Positions 48,029 to 61,400 of a stretch of DNA of 64,000 nucleotides are shown in pieces. The stretch spans positions 9,196,450 to 9,260,449 of the forward strand of contig OZ024740.1 in NCBI GenBank assembly GCA_964016885.1. The letters run 5' to 3'. Within the stretch, counting starts at the first letter, position 1, and each line of letters starts with the position of its first letter. This DNA comes from Eledone cirrhosa. Its lineage: Eukaryota > Mollusca > Cephalopoda > Octopoda > Eledonidae. The notes below the pieces were generated by a model that did not search any database, was not told where the DNA came from, and saw nothing but the letters and a program-made list of their open reading frames with translations. A program made the position numbers and the translations under genes.

Positions 48029-51000
48029 ATGTCAGTTTCTATTGGTATATCAATTTCGATTGGTATGTCAGTTTCGATTGGTATGTCAGTTTCGATTGGT
48101 ATGTCAGTTTCGATTAGTATGTCAGTTTCGATTGGTATATCAGTTTCGATTAGTATGTCAGTTTCTATTGGTATATCGGTTTCCATTGGTATATCAGTTT
48201 CAATTGGTATGTCAGTTTATATTGGTATATCAGTTTCTATTGGTATGTCAGTTTTGATTGGTATGTCAGTTTCTATTGATATATCAGTTCCGATTGGTAT
48301 ATCAGTTTCGATTGGTATATCAGTTCCGATTGGTATATCAGTTTCTATTGGTTTGTCAGTTTCTATTGGTATTTCAATTTCGATTGGTATATCAGTTCCG
48401 ATTAGTATGTCAGTTTCGATTTGTATGTCAGTTTCGATTTGTACGTCAGTTTCGATTTGTACGTCAGTTTTGATTGGTATGTCAGTTTCGATTTGTATAT
48501 CAGTTTCGATTCCTATGTCAGTTTCGATTGGTATGTCAGTTTCGATTGGTATGTCAGTTTCGATTAGTATGTCAGTTTCGAATGGTATATCAGTTTCGAT
48601 TAGTATGTCAGTTTCTATTGGTATATCGGTTTCCATTGTTATATCAGTTCCGATTAGTATATCAGTTTCGATTGGTATATCAGTTTCCATTGGTATATCA
48701 GTTTAAATTGGTATGTCAGTTTCGATTAGTATGTCAGTTTCAATTGGTATGTCAGTTTCGATTAGTATATCAGTTTCTATTGGAATGTCAGTTTCGATTG
48801 GTATGTCAGTTTCTATTTGTATATCAGTATTGATTGGTATATCAGTTTCGATTGGTATATCAGTTTCTATTGGTATGTCAGTTTCTATTGGTATGTCAGT
48901 TTCAATTGGTATATCAGTTTCGATTGGTATGTCAGTTTCTATTGGTATATCAGTTTATATTTGTATGTCAGTTTCGATTGGTATGTCACTTTCTATTGGT
49001 ATATCAGTTTTGATTGGTATGTTAGATTCTGTTGGTATGTTAGTTCCGATTGGTATGTTAGTGCTCGATTCGTATGTCAGTTTCTATTGGTATTTCAGTT
49101 TCGATTAGTATGTCAGTTTCGATTCGTATGTCAGTTTCAATTGGTATGTCAGTTTCGATTGGTATGTCAGTTTCTATTGGTATATCAGTTTCTAATGGTA
49201 TATCAGTTTCTATTGGTATGTCAGTTTCTATTGTTATATCAGTTTCGATTGATATACCAGTTTCGATTAGTATGTCAGTTTATATTGGTATGTCAGTTTC
49301 GATTAGTATATCAGTTTCTATTGGTATGTCAGTTTCGATTGGTATGTCAGTTTCTATTGGTATATCAGTTTCGATTGGTATATCAGTTTCGATTGGTATA
49401 TCAGTTTCGATTGGTATGTCAGTTTCTATTGGTATGTCAGTTTCTATTAGTATGTCAGTTTCAATCGGGATATCAGTTTCGATTGGTATGTCAGATTTAT
49501 TGGTATGTCAATTTCGATTGGTATATCAGTTTCGATTGGTATGTCAGTTTCTATTGGTATATCAGTTTATATTTGTATGTCATTTTCGATTGGTATGTCA
49601 GTTTCTATTGGTATATCAGTTTTGATTGGTATATTAGTTTCTGTTGGTATGTCAGTTTCTATTGGTATATCAGTTTCCATTGGTATATCAGTTTCAATTG
49701 GTATGTCAGTTTCTATTGTTATATCAGTTTCTATTGGTATGCCAGTTGTGATTGGTATGTCAGTTTCTATTGGTATATCAGTTTCGATTGGTATATCACT
49801 TTCTATTGGTATATCAGTTCCGATTGGTATATCAGTTTCGATTTGTATATCAGTTTCTATTGGTATATCAGTTCCGATTGGTATATCAGTTTTGATTGGA
49901 ATATCAGTTGCTATTGGTATATCAGTTTCGATTGATATACCAGTTTCGATTAGTATGTCAGTTTCTATTCGTATGTAAGTTTCGATTAGTATATTAGTTT
50001 CTATTGGTATGTCAGTTTCGATTGGTATGTCAGTTTCTATTGGTATATCAGTTTCTATTGGTATGTCAGATTTATTGGTATGTCAATTTCGATTGGTATG
50101 TCAGTTTCTATTATTATGTCAGTTTCTATTGGTATGTCAGTTTCAATTGGTATATCAGTTTCGATTGGTATGTCAGATTTATTGGTATATCAGTTTTGAA
50201 TGGTATGTCAGTTTCGATTGGTATGTCAGTTTCTATTGGTATATCAGTTTTGATTGTTTGTTAGTTTCTGTTGGTATGTCAGTTCCGATTGGTATGTTAG
50301 TCCTCGATTCGTATGTCAGTTTCTATTGGTATATCAATTTCGATTGGTATGTCAGTTTATATTGGTATGTCAGTTTCTATTGGTATATCAGTTTCGATTG
50401 GTATGTCAGTTTCGAATAGTATATCAGTTTCTAATAGTATGTCAGTTTCTATTGGTATATCAATTTCGATTGGTATATCAGTTTCAATTAGTATATCAGT
50501 TTCGATTCGTATATCAGTTTCAATTGGTATGTCAGTTTCTATTGGTATATCAGTTTCTAGTGGTATGTCATTTTTGATTGGTATGTCAGTTTCTATTGAT
50601 ATATCAGTTCCGATTGTTATATCAGTTTCGATTGTTATATCAGTTCCGATTGGTATATCAGTTTCTATTGGTATGTCAGTTTCTATTGGTATTTCAATTT
50701 CGATTGGTATATCAGTTCCGATTAGTATGTCAGTTTCGATTTGTATGTCAGTTTCGATTGGTACGTCAGTTTTGATTGGTATGTCAGTTTCGATTTGTAT
50801 ATCAGCTTCAATTCCTATGTCAGTTTCGATTGGTATGTCAGTTTCGATTGGTATGTCAGTTTCGATTAGTATGTCAGTTTCGATTGGTATATTAGTTTTG
50901 ATTAGTATGTCAGTTTCTATTGGTATATCGGTTTCGATTGGTATATCAGTTTCAATTGGTATGTCAGTTTCTATTGGTATATCAGTTTCGATTGGTATAT

Positions 51001-52625
51001 CAGTTTCTATTGGTATATCAGTTCCGTTTAGTATATCAGTTTCGATTGGTATATCAGTTACCATTGGTATATCAGTTTCAATTGGTATGTCAGTTTCGAT
51101 TAGTATGTCAGTTTCAATTGGTATGTCAGTTTCGATTAGTATATCAGTTTCTATTGGTATGTCAGTTTCGATTGGTATGTCAGTTTCTATTTGTATATCA
51201 GTTTTGATTGGTATATCAGTTTCGATTGGTATATCAGTTTCTATTGGTATGTCAGTTTCTATTGGTATGTCAGTTTCAATTGGTATATCAGTTTCGATTG
51301 GTATGTCAGATTTATTGGTATGTCAATTTCGATTGGTATATCAGTTTCGATTGGTATGTCAGTTTCTATTGGTATATTAGTTTATATTTGTATGTCATTT
51401 CCGATTGGTATGTCAGTTTGTATTGGTATATCAGTTTTGATTGGTATGTTAGTTTCTGTTGGTATGTCAGATTCTATTGCTATATCAATTTCGATTGGTA
51501 TGTCAGTTTCGATTGGTATATCAGTTTCGATTTGTATGTCAGTTTCGATTGGTATGTCAGTTTCGATTGGTATGTCTGTTTCCATTAGTATATCAGTTTC
51601 GATTGGTATATCAGTTTCTATTAGTATGTCAGTTTCTATTGGTATATCGGTTTCCATTGGTATATCAGTTTCAATTGGTATGTCAGTTTCTATTGGTATA
51701 TCAGTTTCTATTGGTATATCCGTTTCGATTGGTATATGAGTTTCTATTGGTATATCAGTTTCGATTAGTATATCATTTTCTATTTGTATGTCAGTTTGAT
51801 TGGTATGTCAGTTTCTATTGGTATATCAGTTTCGATTGGTATACCAGTTTCGATTGGTATATCAGTTTCGATTGGTATGTCAGTTTCTATTATTATGTCA
51901 GTTTCTATTGGTATGTCAGTTTCAATTGGTATATCAGTTTCGATTGGTATGTCAGATTTATTGGTATGTCAATTTCGATTGGTATATCAGGTTCGATTGG
52001 TATGTCAGTTTCTATTGGTATATCAGTTTTGATTGTTTGTTAGTTTCTGTTGGTATGTCAGTTCCGATTGGTATGTTAGTCCTCGATTCGTATGACAGTT
52101 TCAATTGGTATGTCAGTTTCGATTGGTATGTCAGTTTCGATTAGTATGTCAGTTTTGATTGGTTTGTCAGTTTCTATTGGTATAGCGGTTTCCATTGGTA
52201 TATCAGTTTCAATTGGTATGTCAGTTTCTATTGGTATATCAGTTTCTATTGGTATGTCAATTGTGATTTGTATGTAAGTTTCTATTGGTATATCAGTTTC
52301 GATTGGTATATCAGTTTCTATTCGTATATCATTTCCGATTGGTATATCAGTTTCGATTTCTATATCAATTTCTATTGGTATATCAGTTCCGATTGGTATA
52401 TCAGTTTCAATTGGTATATCAGTTTCTATTGGTATATCAGTTTCGATTGATATACCAGTTTCGATTAGTATGTCAGTTTCTATTGGTATGTAAGTTTCGA
52501 TTACTATATCAATTTCTATTGGTATGTCAGTTTCGATTGGTATGTCAGTTTCTACTGGTATGTTAGTCCTCGATTCGTATGTCAGTTTCTATTGGTATAT
52601 CAATTTTGATTGGTATGTCAGTTTC
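48029..52625. repeat. Higher-order block D, copy 1 (about 4.6 kb)
   Basis: Matches 53858-58437 at offset 5829. The offset becomes 5830 after a 1-bp deletion at about 51788 (CAGTTTGATT for CAGTTTCGATT), and 5812 after about 52440, where one unit is missing from copy 2. The part 48029-49160 also belongs to the 5.7-kb duplication, so its ancestor at 42297-43428 is a further copy. Confidence 0.9.
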
Positions 52626-53673
52626 TATTGGTATGCCAGTTTCTATTGGTATATCAGTTTCGATTGGTATATCAGTTTCGATTAGTATGTCAGTTTCGAT
52701 TCGTTTGTCAGTTTCAATTGGTATGTCAGTTTCGATTGGTATGTCAGTTTCGATTAGTATGTCAGTTTCTATTGGTATATCAGTTTCTATTGGTATGTCA
52801 GTTTTGATTGGTATGTCAGTTTCTATTGGTATATCAGTTTCGATTGGTATATCAGTTTCTATTAGTATATCAGTTCCAATTGGTATATCAGTTTCGATTG
52901 CTATGTCAGTTTCGATTACTATATCAGTTTCTATTGGTATATCAGTTTCTATTGGTATGTCAATTGTGATTTGTATGTAAGTTTCTATTGGTATATCAGT
53001 TTCGATTGGTATATCAGTTTCTATTCGTATATCATTTCCGATTGGTATATCAGTTTCGATTTCTATATCAATTTCTATTGGTATATCAGTTCCGATTGGT
53101 ATATCAGTTTCAATTGGTATATCAGTTTCTATTGGTATATCAGTTTCGATTGATATACCAGTTTCGATTAGTATGTCAGTTTCTATTGGTATGTAAGTTT
53201 CGATTACTATATCAATTTCTATTGGTATGTCAGTTTCGATTGGTATGTCAGTTTCTATTGGTATGTTAGTCCTCGATTCGTATGTCAGTTTCTATTGGTA
53301 TATCAATTTTGATTGGTATGTCAGTTTCTATTGGTATGCCAGTTTCTATTGGTATATCAGTTTCGATTGGTATATCAGTTTCGATTAGTATGTCAGTTTC
53401 GATTCGTTTGTCAGTTTCAATTGGTATGTCAGTTTCGATTGGTATGTCAGTTTCGATTAGTATGTCAGTTTCTATTGGTATATCAGTTTCTATTGGTATG
53501 TCAGTTTTGATTGGTATGTCAGTTTCTATTGGTATATCAGTTTCGATTGGTATATCAGTTTCTATTAGTATATCAGTTCCAATTGGTATATCAGTTTCGA
53601 TTGCTATGTCAGTTTCGATTACTATATCAGTTTCTATTGCTATGTCAGTTTGGATTGGTTTGTCAGTTTCTAT
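52268..53673. repeat. 703-bp tandem duplication
   Basis: Two adjacent copies, 52268-52970 and 52971-53673, match at offset 703 (for example 52579 with 53282). 703 is 39 x 18 plus 1; the extra base is the single 19-mer each copy contains without a compensating 17-mer. A related pair is present at about 61893-62613 and 62614-63316. Confidence 0.88.
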
Positions 53674-53857
53674 TGGTATATCAGTTTCTATAGGTATATC
53701 AGTTTCTATTGGTATGTCAGTTTCTATTGGTAAATCAGTTTCGATTGGTATATCAGTCTCGATTGGTATGTCAGTTTCGATTAGTATATCAGTTTCTATT
53801 GGTATGTCAGTTATGATTGGTATGTCAGTTTCTATTAGTATATCAGTTTCTATTGGT

Positions 53858-56800
53858 ATGTCAGTTTCTATTGGTATATCAATTTCGATTGGTATGTCAG
53901 TTTCGATTGGTATGTCAGTTTCGATTGGTATGTCAGTTTCGATTAGTATGTCAGTTTCGATTGGTATATCAGTTTCGATTAGTATGTCAGTTTCTATTGG
54001 TATATCGGTTTCCATTGGTATATCAGTTTCAATTGGTATGTCAGTTTATATTGGTATATCAGTTTCTATTGGTATGTCAGTTTTGATTGGTATGTCAGTT
54101 TCTATTGATATATCAGTTCCGATTGGTATATCAGTTTCGATTGGTATATCAGTTCCGATTGGTATATCAGTTTCTATTGGTTTGTCAGTTTCTATTGGTA
54201 TTTCAATTTCGATTGGTATATCAGTTCCGATTAGTATGTCAGTTTCGATTTGTATGTCAGTTTCGATTTGTACGTCAGTTTCGATTTGTACGTCAGTTTT
54301 GATTGGTATGTCAGTTTCGATTTGTATATCAGTTTCGATTCCTATGTCAGTTTCGATTGGTATGTCAGTTTCGATTGGTATGTCAGTTTCGATTAGTATG
54401 TCAGTTTCGAATGGTATATCAGTTTCGATTAGTATGTCAGTTTCTATTGGTATATCGGTTTCCATTGTTATATCAGTTCCGATTAGTATATCAGTTTCGA
54501 TTGGTATATCAGTTTCCATTGGTATATCAGTTTAAATTGGTATGTCAGTTTCGATTAGTATGTCAGTTTCAATTGGTATGTCAGTTTCGATTAGTATATC
54601 AGTTTCTATTGGAATGTCAGTTTCGATTGGTATGTCAGTTTCTATTTGTATATCAGTATTGATTGGTATATCAGTTTCGATTGGTATATCAGTTTCTATT
54701 GGTATGTCAGTTTCTATTGGTATGTCAGTTTCAATTGGTATATCAGTTTCGATTGGTATGTCAGTTTCTATTGGTATATCAGTTTATATTTGTATGTCAG
54801 TTTCGATTGGTATGTCACTTTCTATTGGTATATCAGTTTTGATTGGTATGTTAGATTCTGTTGGTATGTTAGTTCCGATTGGTATGTTAGTGCTCGATTC
54901 GTATGTCAGTTTCTATTGGTATTTCAGTTTCGATTAGTATGTCAGTTTCGATTCGTATGTCAGTTTCAATTGGTATGTCAGTTTCGATTGGTATGTCAGT
55001 TTCTATTGGTATATCAGTTTCTAATGGTATATCAGTTTCTATTGGTATGTCAGTTTCTATTGTTATATCAGTTTCGATTGATATACCAGTTTCGATTAGT
55101 ATGTCAGTTTATATTGGTATGTCAGTTTCGATTAGTATATCAGTTTCTATTGGTATGTCAGTTTCGATTGGTATGTCAGTTTCTATTGGTATATCAGTTT
55201 CGATTGGTATATCAGTTTCGATTGGTATATCAGTTTCGATTGGTATGTCAGTTTCTATTGGTATGTCAGTTTCTATTAGTATGTCAGTTTCAATCGGGAT
55301 ATCAGTTTCGATTGGTATGTCAGATTTATTGGTATGTCAATTTCGATTGGTATATCAGTTTCGATTGGTATGTCAGTTTCTATTGGTATATCAGTTTATA
55401 TTTGTATGTCATTTTCGATTGGTATGTCAGTTTCTATTGGTATATCAGTTTTGATTGGTATATTAGTTTCTGTTGGTATGTCAGTTTCTATTGGTATATC
55501 AGTTTCCATTGGTATATCAGTTTCAATTGGTATGTCAGTTTCTATTGTTATATCAGTTTCTATTGGTATGCCAGTTGTGATTGGTATGTCAGTTTCTATT
55601 GGTATATCAGTTTCGATTGGTATATCACTTTCTATTGGTATATCAGTTCCGATTGGTATATCAGTTTCGATTTGTATATCAGTTTCTATTGGTATATCAG
55701 TTCCGATTGGTATATCAGTTTTGATTGGAATATCAGTTGCTATTGGTATATCAGTTTCGATTGATATACCAGTTTCGATTAGTATGTCAGTTTCTATTCG
55801 TATGTAAGTTTCGATTAGTATATTAGTTTCTATTGGTATGTCAGTTTCGATTGGTATGTCAGTTTCTATTGGTATATCAGTTTCTATTGGTATGTCAGAT
55901 TTATTGGTATGTCAATTTCGATTGGTATGTCAGTTTCTATTATTATGTCAGTTTCTATTGGTATGTCAGTTTCAATTGGTATATCAGTTTCGATTGGTAT
56001 GTCAGATTTATTGGTATATCAGTTTTGAATGGTATGTCAGTTTCGATTGGTATGTCAGTTTCTATTGGTATATCAGTTTTGATTGTTTGTTAGTTTCTGT
56101 TGGTATGTCAGTTCCGATTGGTATGTTAGTCCTCGATTCGTATGTCAGTTTCTATTGGTATATCAATTTCGATTGGTATGTCAGTTTATATTGGTATGTC
56201 AGTTTCTATTGGTATATCAGTTTCGATTGGTATGTCAGTTTCGAATAGTATATCAGTTTCTAATAGTATGTCAGTTTCTATTGGTATATCAATTTCGATT
56301 GGTATATCAGTTTCAATTAGTATATCAGTTTCGATTCGTATATCAGTTTCAATTGGTATGTCAGTTTCTATTGGTATATCAGTTTCTAGTGGTATGTCAT
56401 TTTTGATTGGTATGTCAGTTTCTATTGATATATCAGTTCCGATTGTTATATCAGTTTCGATTGGTATATCAGTTCCGATTGGTATATCAGTTTCTATTGG
56501 TATGTCAGTTTCTATTGGTATTTCAATTTCGATTGGTATATCAGTTCCGATTAGTATGTCAGTTTCGATTTGTATGTCAGTTTCGATTGGTACGTCAGTT
56601 TTGATTGGTATGTCAGTTTCGATTTGTATATCAGCTTCAATTCCTATGTCAGTTTCGATTGGTATGTCAGTTTCGATTGGTATGTCAGTTTCGATTAGTA
56701 TGTCAGTTTCGATTGGTATATTAGTTTTGATTAGTATGTCAGTTTCTATTGGTATATCGGTTTCGATTGGTATATCAGTTTCAATTGGTATGTCAGTTTC

Positions 56801-58437
56801 TATTGGTATATCAGTTTCGATTGGTATATCAGTTTCTATTGGTATATCAGTTCCGTTTAGTATATCAGTTTCGATTGGTATATCAGTTACCATTGGTATA
56901 TCAGTTTCAATTGGTATGTCAGTTTCGATTAGTATGTCAGTTTCAATTGGTATGTCAGTTTCGATTAGTATATCAGTTTCTATTGGTATGTCAGTTTCGA
57001 TTGGTATGTCAGTTTCTATTTGTATATCAGTTTTGATTGGTATATCAGTTTCGATTGGTATATCAGTTTCTATTGGTATGTCAGTTTCTATTGGTATGTC
57101 AGTTTCAATTGGTATATCAGTTTCGATTGGTATGTCAGATTTATTGGTATGTCAATTTCGATTGGTATATCAGTTTCGATTGGTATGTCAGTTTCTATTG
57201 GTATATTAGTTTATATTTGTATGTCATTTCCGATTGGTATGTCAGTTTGTATTGGTATATCAGTTTTGATTGGTATGTTAGTTTCTGTTGGTATGTCAGA
57301 TTCTATTGCTATATCAATTTCGATTGGTATGTCAGTTTCGATTGGTATATCAGTTTCGATTTGTATGTCAGTTTCGATTGGTATGTCAGTTTCGATTGGT
57401 ATGTCTGTTTCCATTAGTATATCAGTTTCGATTGGTATATCAGTTTCTATTAGTATGTCAGTTTCTATTGGTATATCGGTTTCCATTGGTATATCAGTTT
57501 CAATTGGTATGTCAGTTTCTATTGGTATATCAGTTTCTATTGGTATATCCGTTTCGATTGGTATATGAGTTTCTATTGGTATATCAGTTTCGATTAGTAT
57601 ATCATTTTCTATTTGTATGTCAGTTTCGATTGGTATGTCAGTTTCTATTGGTATATCAGTTTCGATTGGTATACCAGTTTCGATTGGTATATCAGTTTCG
57701 ATTGGTATGTCAGTTTCTATTATTATGTCAGTTTCTATTGGTATGTCAGTTTCAATTGGTATATCAGTTTCGATTGGTATGTCAGATTTATTGGTATGTC
57801 AATTTCGATTGGTATATCAGTTTCGATTGGTATGTCAGTTTCTATTGGTATATCAGTTTTGATTGTTTGTTAGTTTCTGTTGGTATGTCAGTTCCGATTG
57901 GTATGTTAGTCCTCGATTCGTATGACAGTTTCAATTGGTATGTCAGTTTCGATTGGTATGTCAGTTTCGATTAGTATGTCAGTTTTGATTGGTTTGTCAG
58001 TTTCTATTGGTATAGCGGTTTCCATTGGTATATCAGTTTCAATTGGTATGTCAGTTTCTATTGGTATATCAGTTTCTATTGGTATGTCAATTGTGATTTG
58101 TATGTAAGTTTCTATTGGTATATCAGTTTCGATTGGTATATCAGTTTCTATTCGTATATCATTTCCGATTGGTATATCAGTTTCGATTTCTATATCAATT
58201 TCTATTGGTATATCAGTTCCGATTGGTATATCAGTTTCAATTGGTATATCAGTTTCTATTGATATACCAGTTTCGATTAGTATGTCAGTTTCTATTGGTA
58301 TGTAAGTTTCGATTACCATATCAATTTCTATTGGTATGTCAGTTTCGATTGGTATGTCAGTTTCTACTGGTATGTTAGTCCTCGATTCGTATGTCAGTTT
58401 CTATTGGTATATCAATTTTGATTGGTATGTCAGTTTC
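53858..58437. repeat. Higher-order block D, copy 2
   Basis: Partner of 48029-52625 as described there. Its interior from about 54673 to 58320 is also the partner of block copy 3 at an offset of 3795. It departs from copy 1 near 58438, where a GGTATGTCAG unit replaces GGTATGCCAG. Confidence 0.9.
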
Positions 58438-58467
58438 TATTGGTATGTCAGTTTCTATTGGTATATC

Positions 58468-61400
58468 AATTTTGATTGGTATATCAGTTTCTATTGGTAT
58501 GTCAGTTTCTATTGGTATGTCAGTTTCAATTGGTATATCAGTTTCGATTGGTATGTCAGTTTCTATTGGTATATCAGTTTATATTTGTATGTCAGTTTCG
58601 ATTGGTATGTCACTTTCTATTGGTATATCAGTTTTGATTGGTATGTTAGATTCTGTTGGTATGTTAGTTCCGATTGGTATGTTAGTGCTCGATTCGTATG
58701 TCAGTTTCTATTGGTATTTCAGTTTCGATTAGTATGTCAGTTTCGATTCGTATGTCAGTTTCAATTGGTATGTCAGTTTCGATTGGTATGTCAGTTTCTA
58801 TTGGTATATCAGTTTCTAATGGTATATCAGTTTCTATTGGTATGTCAGTTTCTATTGTTATATCAGTTTCGATTGATATACCAGTTTCGATTAGTATGTC
58901 AGTTTATATTGGTATGTCAGTTTCGATTAGTATATCAGTTTCTATTGGTATGTCAGTTTCGATTGGTATGTCAGTTTCTATTGGTATATCAGTTTCGATT
59001 GGTATATCAGTTTCGATTGGTATATCAGTTTCGATTGGTATGTCAGTTTCTATTGGTATGTCAGTTTCTATTAGTATGTCAGTTTCAATCGGGATATCAG
59101 TTTCGATTGGTATGTCAGATTTATTGGTATGTCAATTTCGATTGGTATATCAGTTTCGATTGGTATGTCAGTTTCTATTGGTATATCAGTTTATATTTGT
59201 ATGTCATTTTCGATTGGTATGTCAGTTTCTATTGGTATATCAGTTTTGATTGGTATATTAGTTTCTGTTGGTATGTCAGTTTCTATTGGTATATCAGTTT
59301 CCATTGGTATATCAGTTTCAATTGGTATGTCAGTTTCTATTGTTATATCAGTTTCTATTGGTATGCCAGTTGTGATTGGTATGTCAGTTTCTATTGGTAT
59401 ATCAGTTTCGATTGGTATATCACTTTCTATTGGTATATCAGTTCCGATTGGTATATCAGTTTCGATTTGTATATCAGTTTCTATTGGTATATCAGTTCCG
59501 ATTGGTATATCAGTTTTGATTGGAATATCAGTTGCTATTGGTATATCAGTTTCGATTGATATACCAGTTTCGATTAGTATGTCAGTTTCTATTCGTATGT
59601 AAGTTTCGATTAGTATATTAGTTTCTATTGGTATGTCAGTTTCGATTGGTATGTCAGTTTCTATTGGTATATCAGTTTCTATTGGTATGTCAGATTTATT
59701 GGTATGTCAATTTCGATTGGTATGTCAGTTTCTATTATTATGTCAGTTTCTATTGGTATGTCAGTTTCAATTGGTATATCAGTTTCGATTGGTATGTCAG
59801 ATTTATTGGTATATCAGTTTTGAATGGTATGTCAGTTTCGATTGGTATGTCAGTTTCTATTGGTATATCAGTTTTGATTGTTTGTTAGTTTCTGTTGGTA
59901 TGTCAGTTCCGATTGGTATGTTAGTCCTCGATTCGTATGTCAGTTTCTATTGGTATATCAATTTCGATTGGTATGTCAGTTTATATTGGTATGTCAGTTT
60001 CTATTGGTATATCAGTTTCGATTGGTATGTCAGTTTCGAATAGTATATCAGTTTCTAATAGTATGTCAGTTTCTATTGGTATATCAATTTCGATTGGTAT
60101 ATCAGTTTCAATTAGTATATCAGTTTCGATTCGTATATCAGTTTCAATTGGTATGTCAGTTTCTATTGGTATATCAGTTTCTAGTGGTATGTCATTTTTG
60201 ATTGGTATGTCAGTTTCTATTGATATATCAGTTCCGATTGTTATATCAGTTTCGATTGGTATATCAGTTCCGATTGGTATATCAGTTTCTATTGGTATGT
60301 CAGTTTCTATTGGTATTTCAATTTCGATTGGTATATCAGTTCCGATTAGTATGTCAGTTTCGATTTGTATGTCAGTTTCGATTGGTACGTCAGTTTTGAT
60401 TGGTATGTCAGTTTCGATTTGTATATCAGCTTCAATTCCTATGTCAGTTTCGATTGGTATGTCAGTTTCGATTGGTATGTCAGTTTCGATTAGTATGTCA
60501 GTTTCGATTGGTATATTAGTTTTGATTAGTATGTCAGTTTCTATTGGTATATCGGTTTCGATTGGTATATCAGTTTCAATTGGTATGTCAGTTTCTATTG
60601 GTATATCAGTTTCGATTGGTATATCAGTTTCTATTGGTATATCAGTTCCGTTTAGTATATCAGTTTCGATTGGTATATCAGTTACCATTGGTATATCAGT
60701 TTCAATTGGTATGTCAGTTTCGATTAGTATGTCAGTTTCAATTGGTATGTCAGTTTCGATTAGTATATCAGTTTCTATTGGTATGTCAGTTTCGATTGGT
60801 ATGTCAGTTTCTATTTGTATATCAGTTTTGATTGGTATATCAGTTTCGATTGGTATATCAGTTTCTATTGGTATGTCAGTTTCTATTGGTATGTCAGTTT
60901 CAATTGGTATATCAGTTTCGATTGGTATGTCAGATTTATTGGTATGTCAATTTCGATTGGTATATCAGTTTCGATTGGTATGTCAGTTTCTATTGGTATA
61001 TTAGTTTATATTTGTATGTCATTTCCGATTGGTATGTCAGTTTGTATTGGTATATCAGTTTTGATTGGTATGTTAGTTTCTGTTGGTATGTCAGATTCTA
61101 TTGCTATATCAATTTCGATTGGTATGTCAGTTTCGATTGGTATATCAGTTTCGATTTGTATGTCAGTTTCGATTGGTATGTCAGTTTCGATTGGTATGTC
61201 TGTTTCCATTAGTATATCAGTTTCGATTGGTATATCAGTTTCTATTAGTATGTCAGTTTCTATTGGTATATCGGTTTCCATTGGTATATCAGTTTCAATT
61301 GGTATGTCAGTTTCTATTGGTATATCAGTTTCTATTGGTATATCCGTTTCGATTGGTATATGAGTTTCTATTGGTATATCAGTTTCGATTAGTATATCAT

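Larger units (their letters stand above)
43429..49160. repeat. 5,732-bp tandem duplication, copy 2 (contains LINE)
   Basis: Near-identical copy of 37697-43428, including the LINE and all satellite variants I checked. After 49160 the sequence departs from copy 1: GATTGG here against GATTAG at 43428-43430, where copy 2 of the unit begins. Confidence 0.93.
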
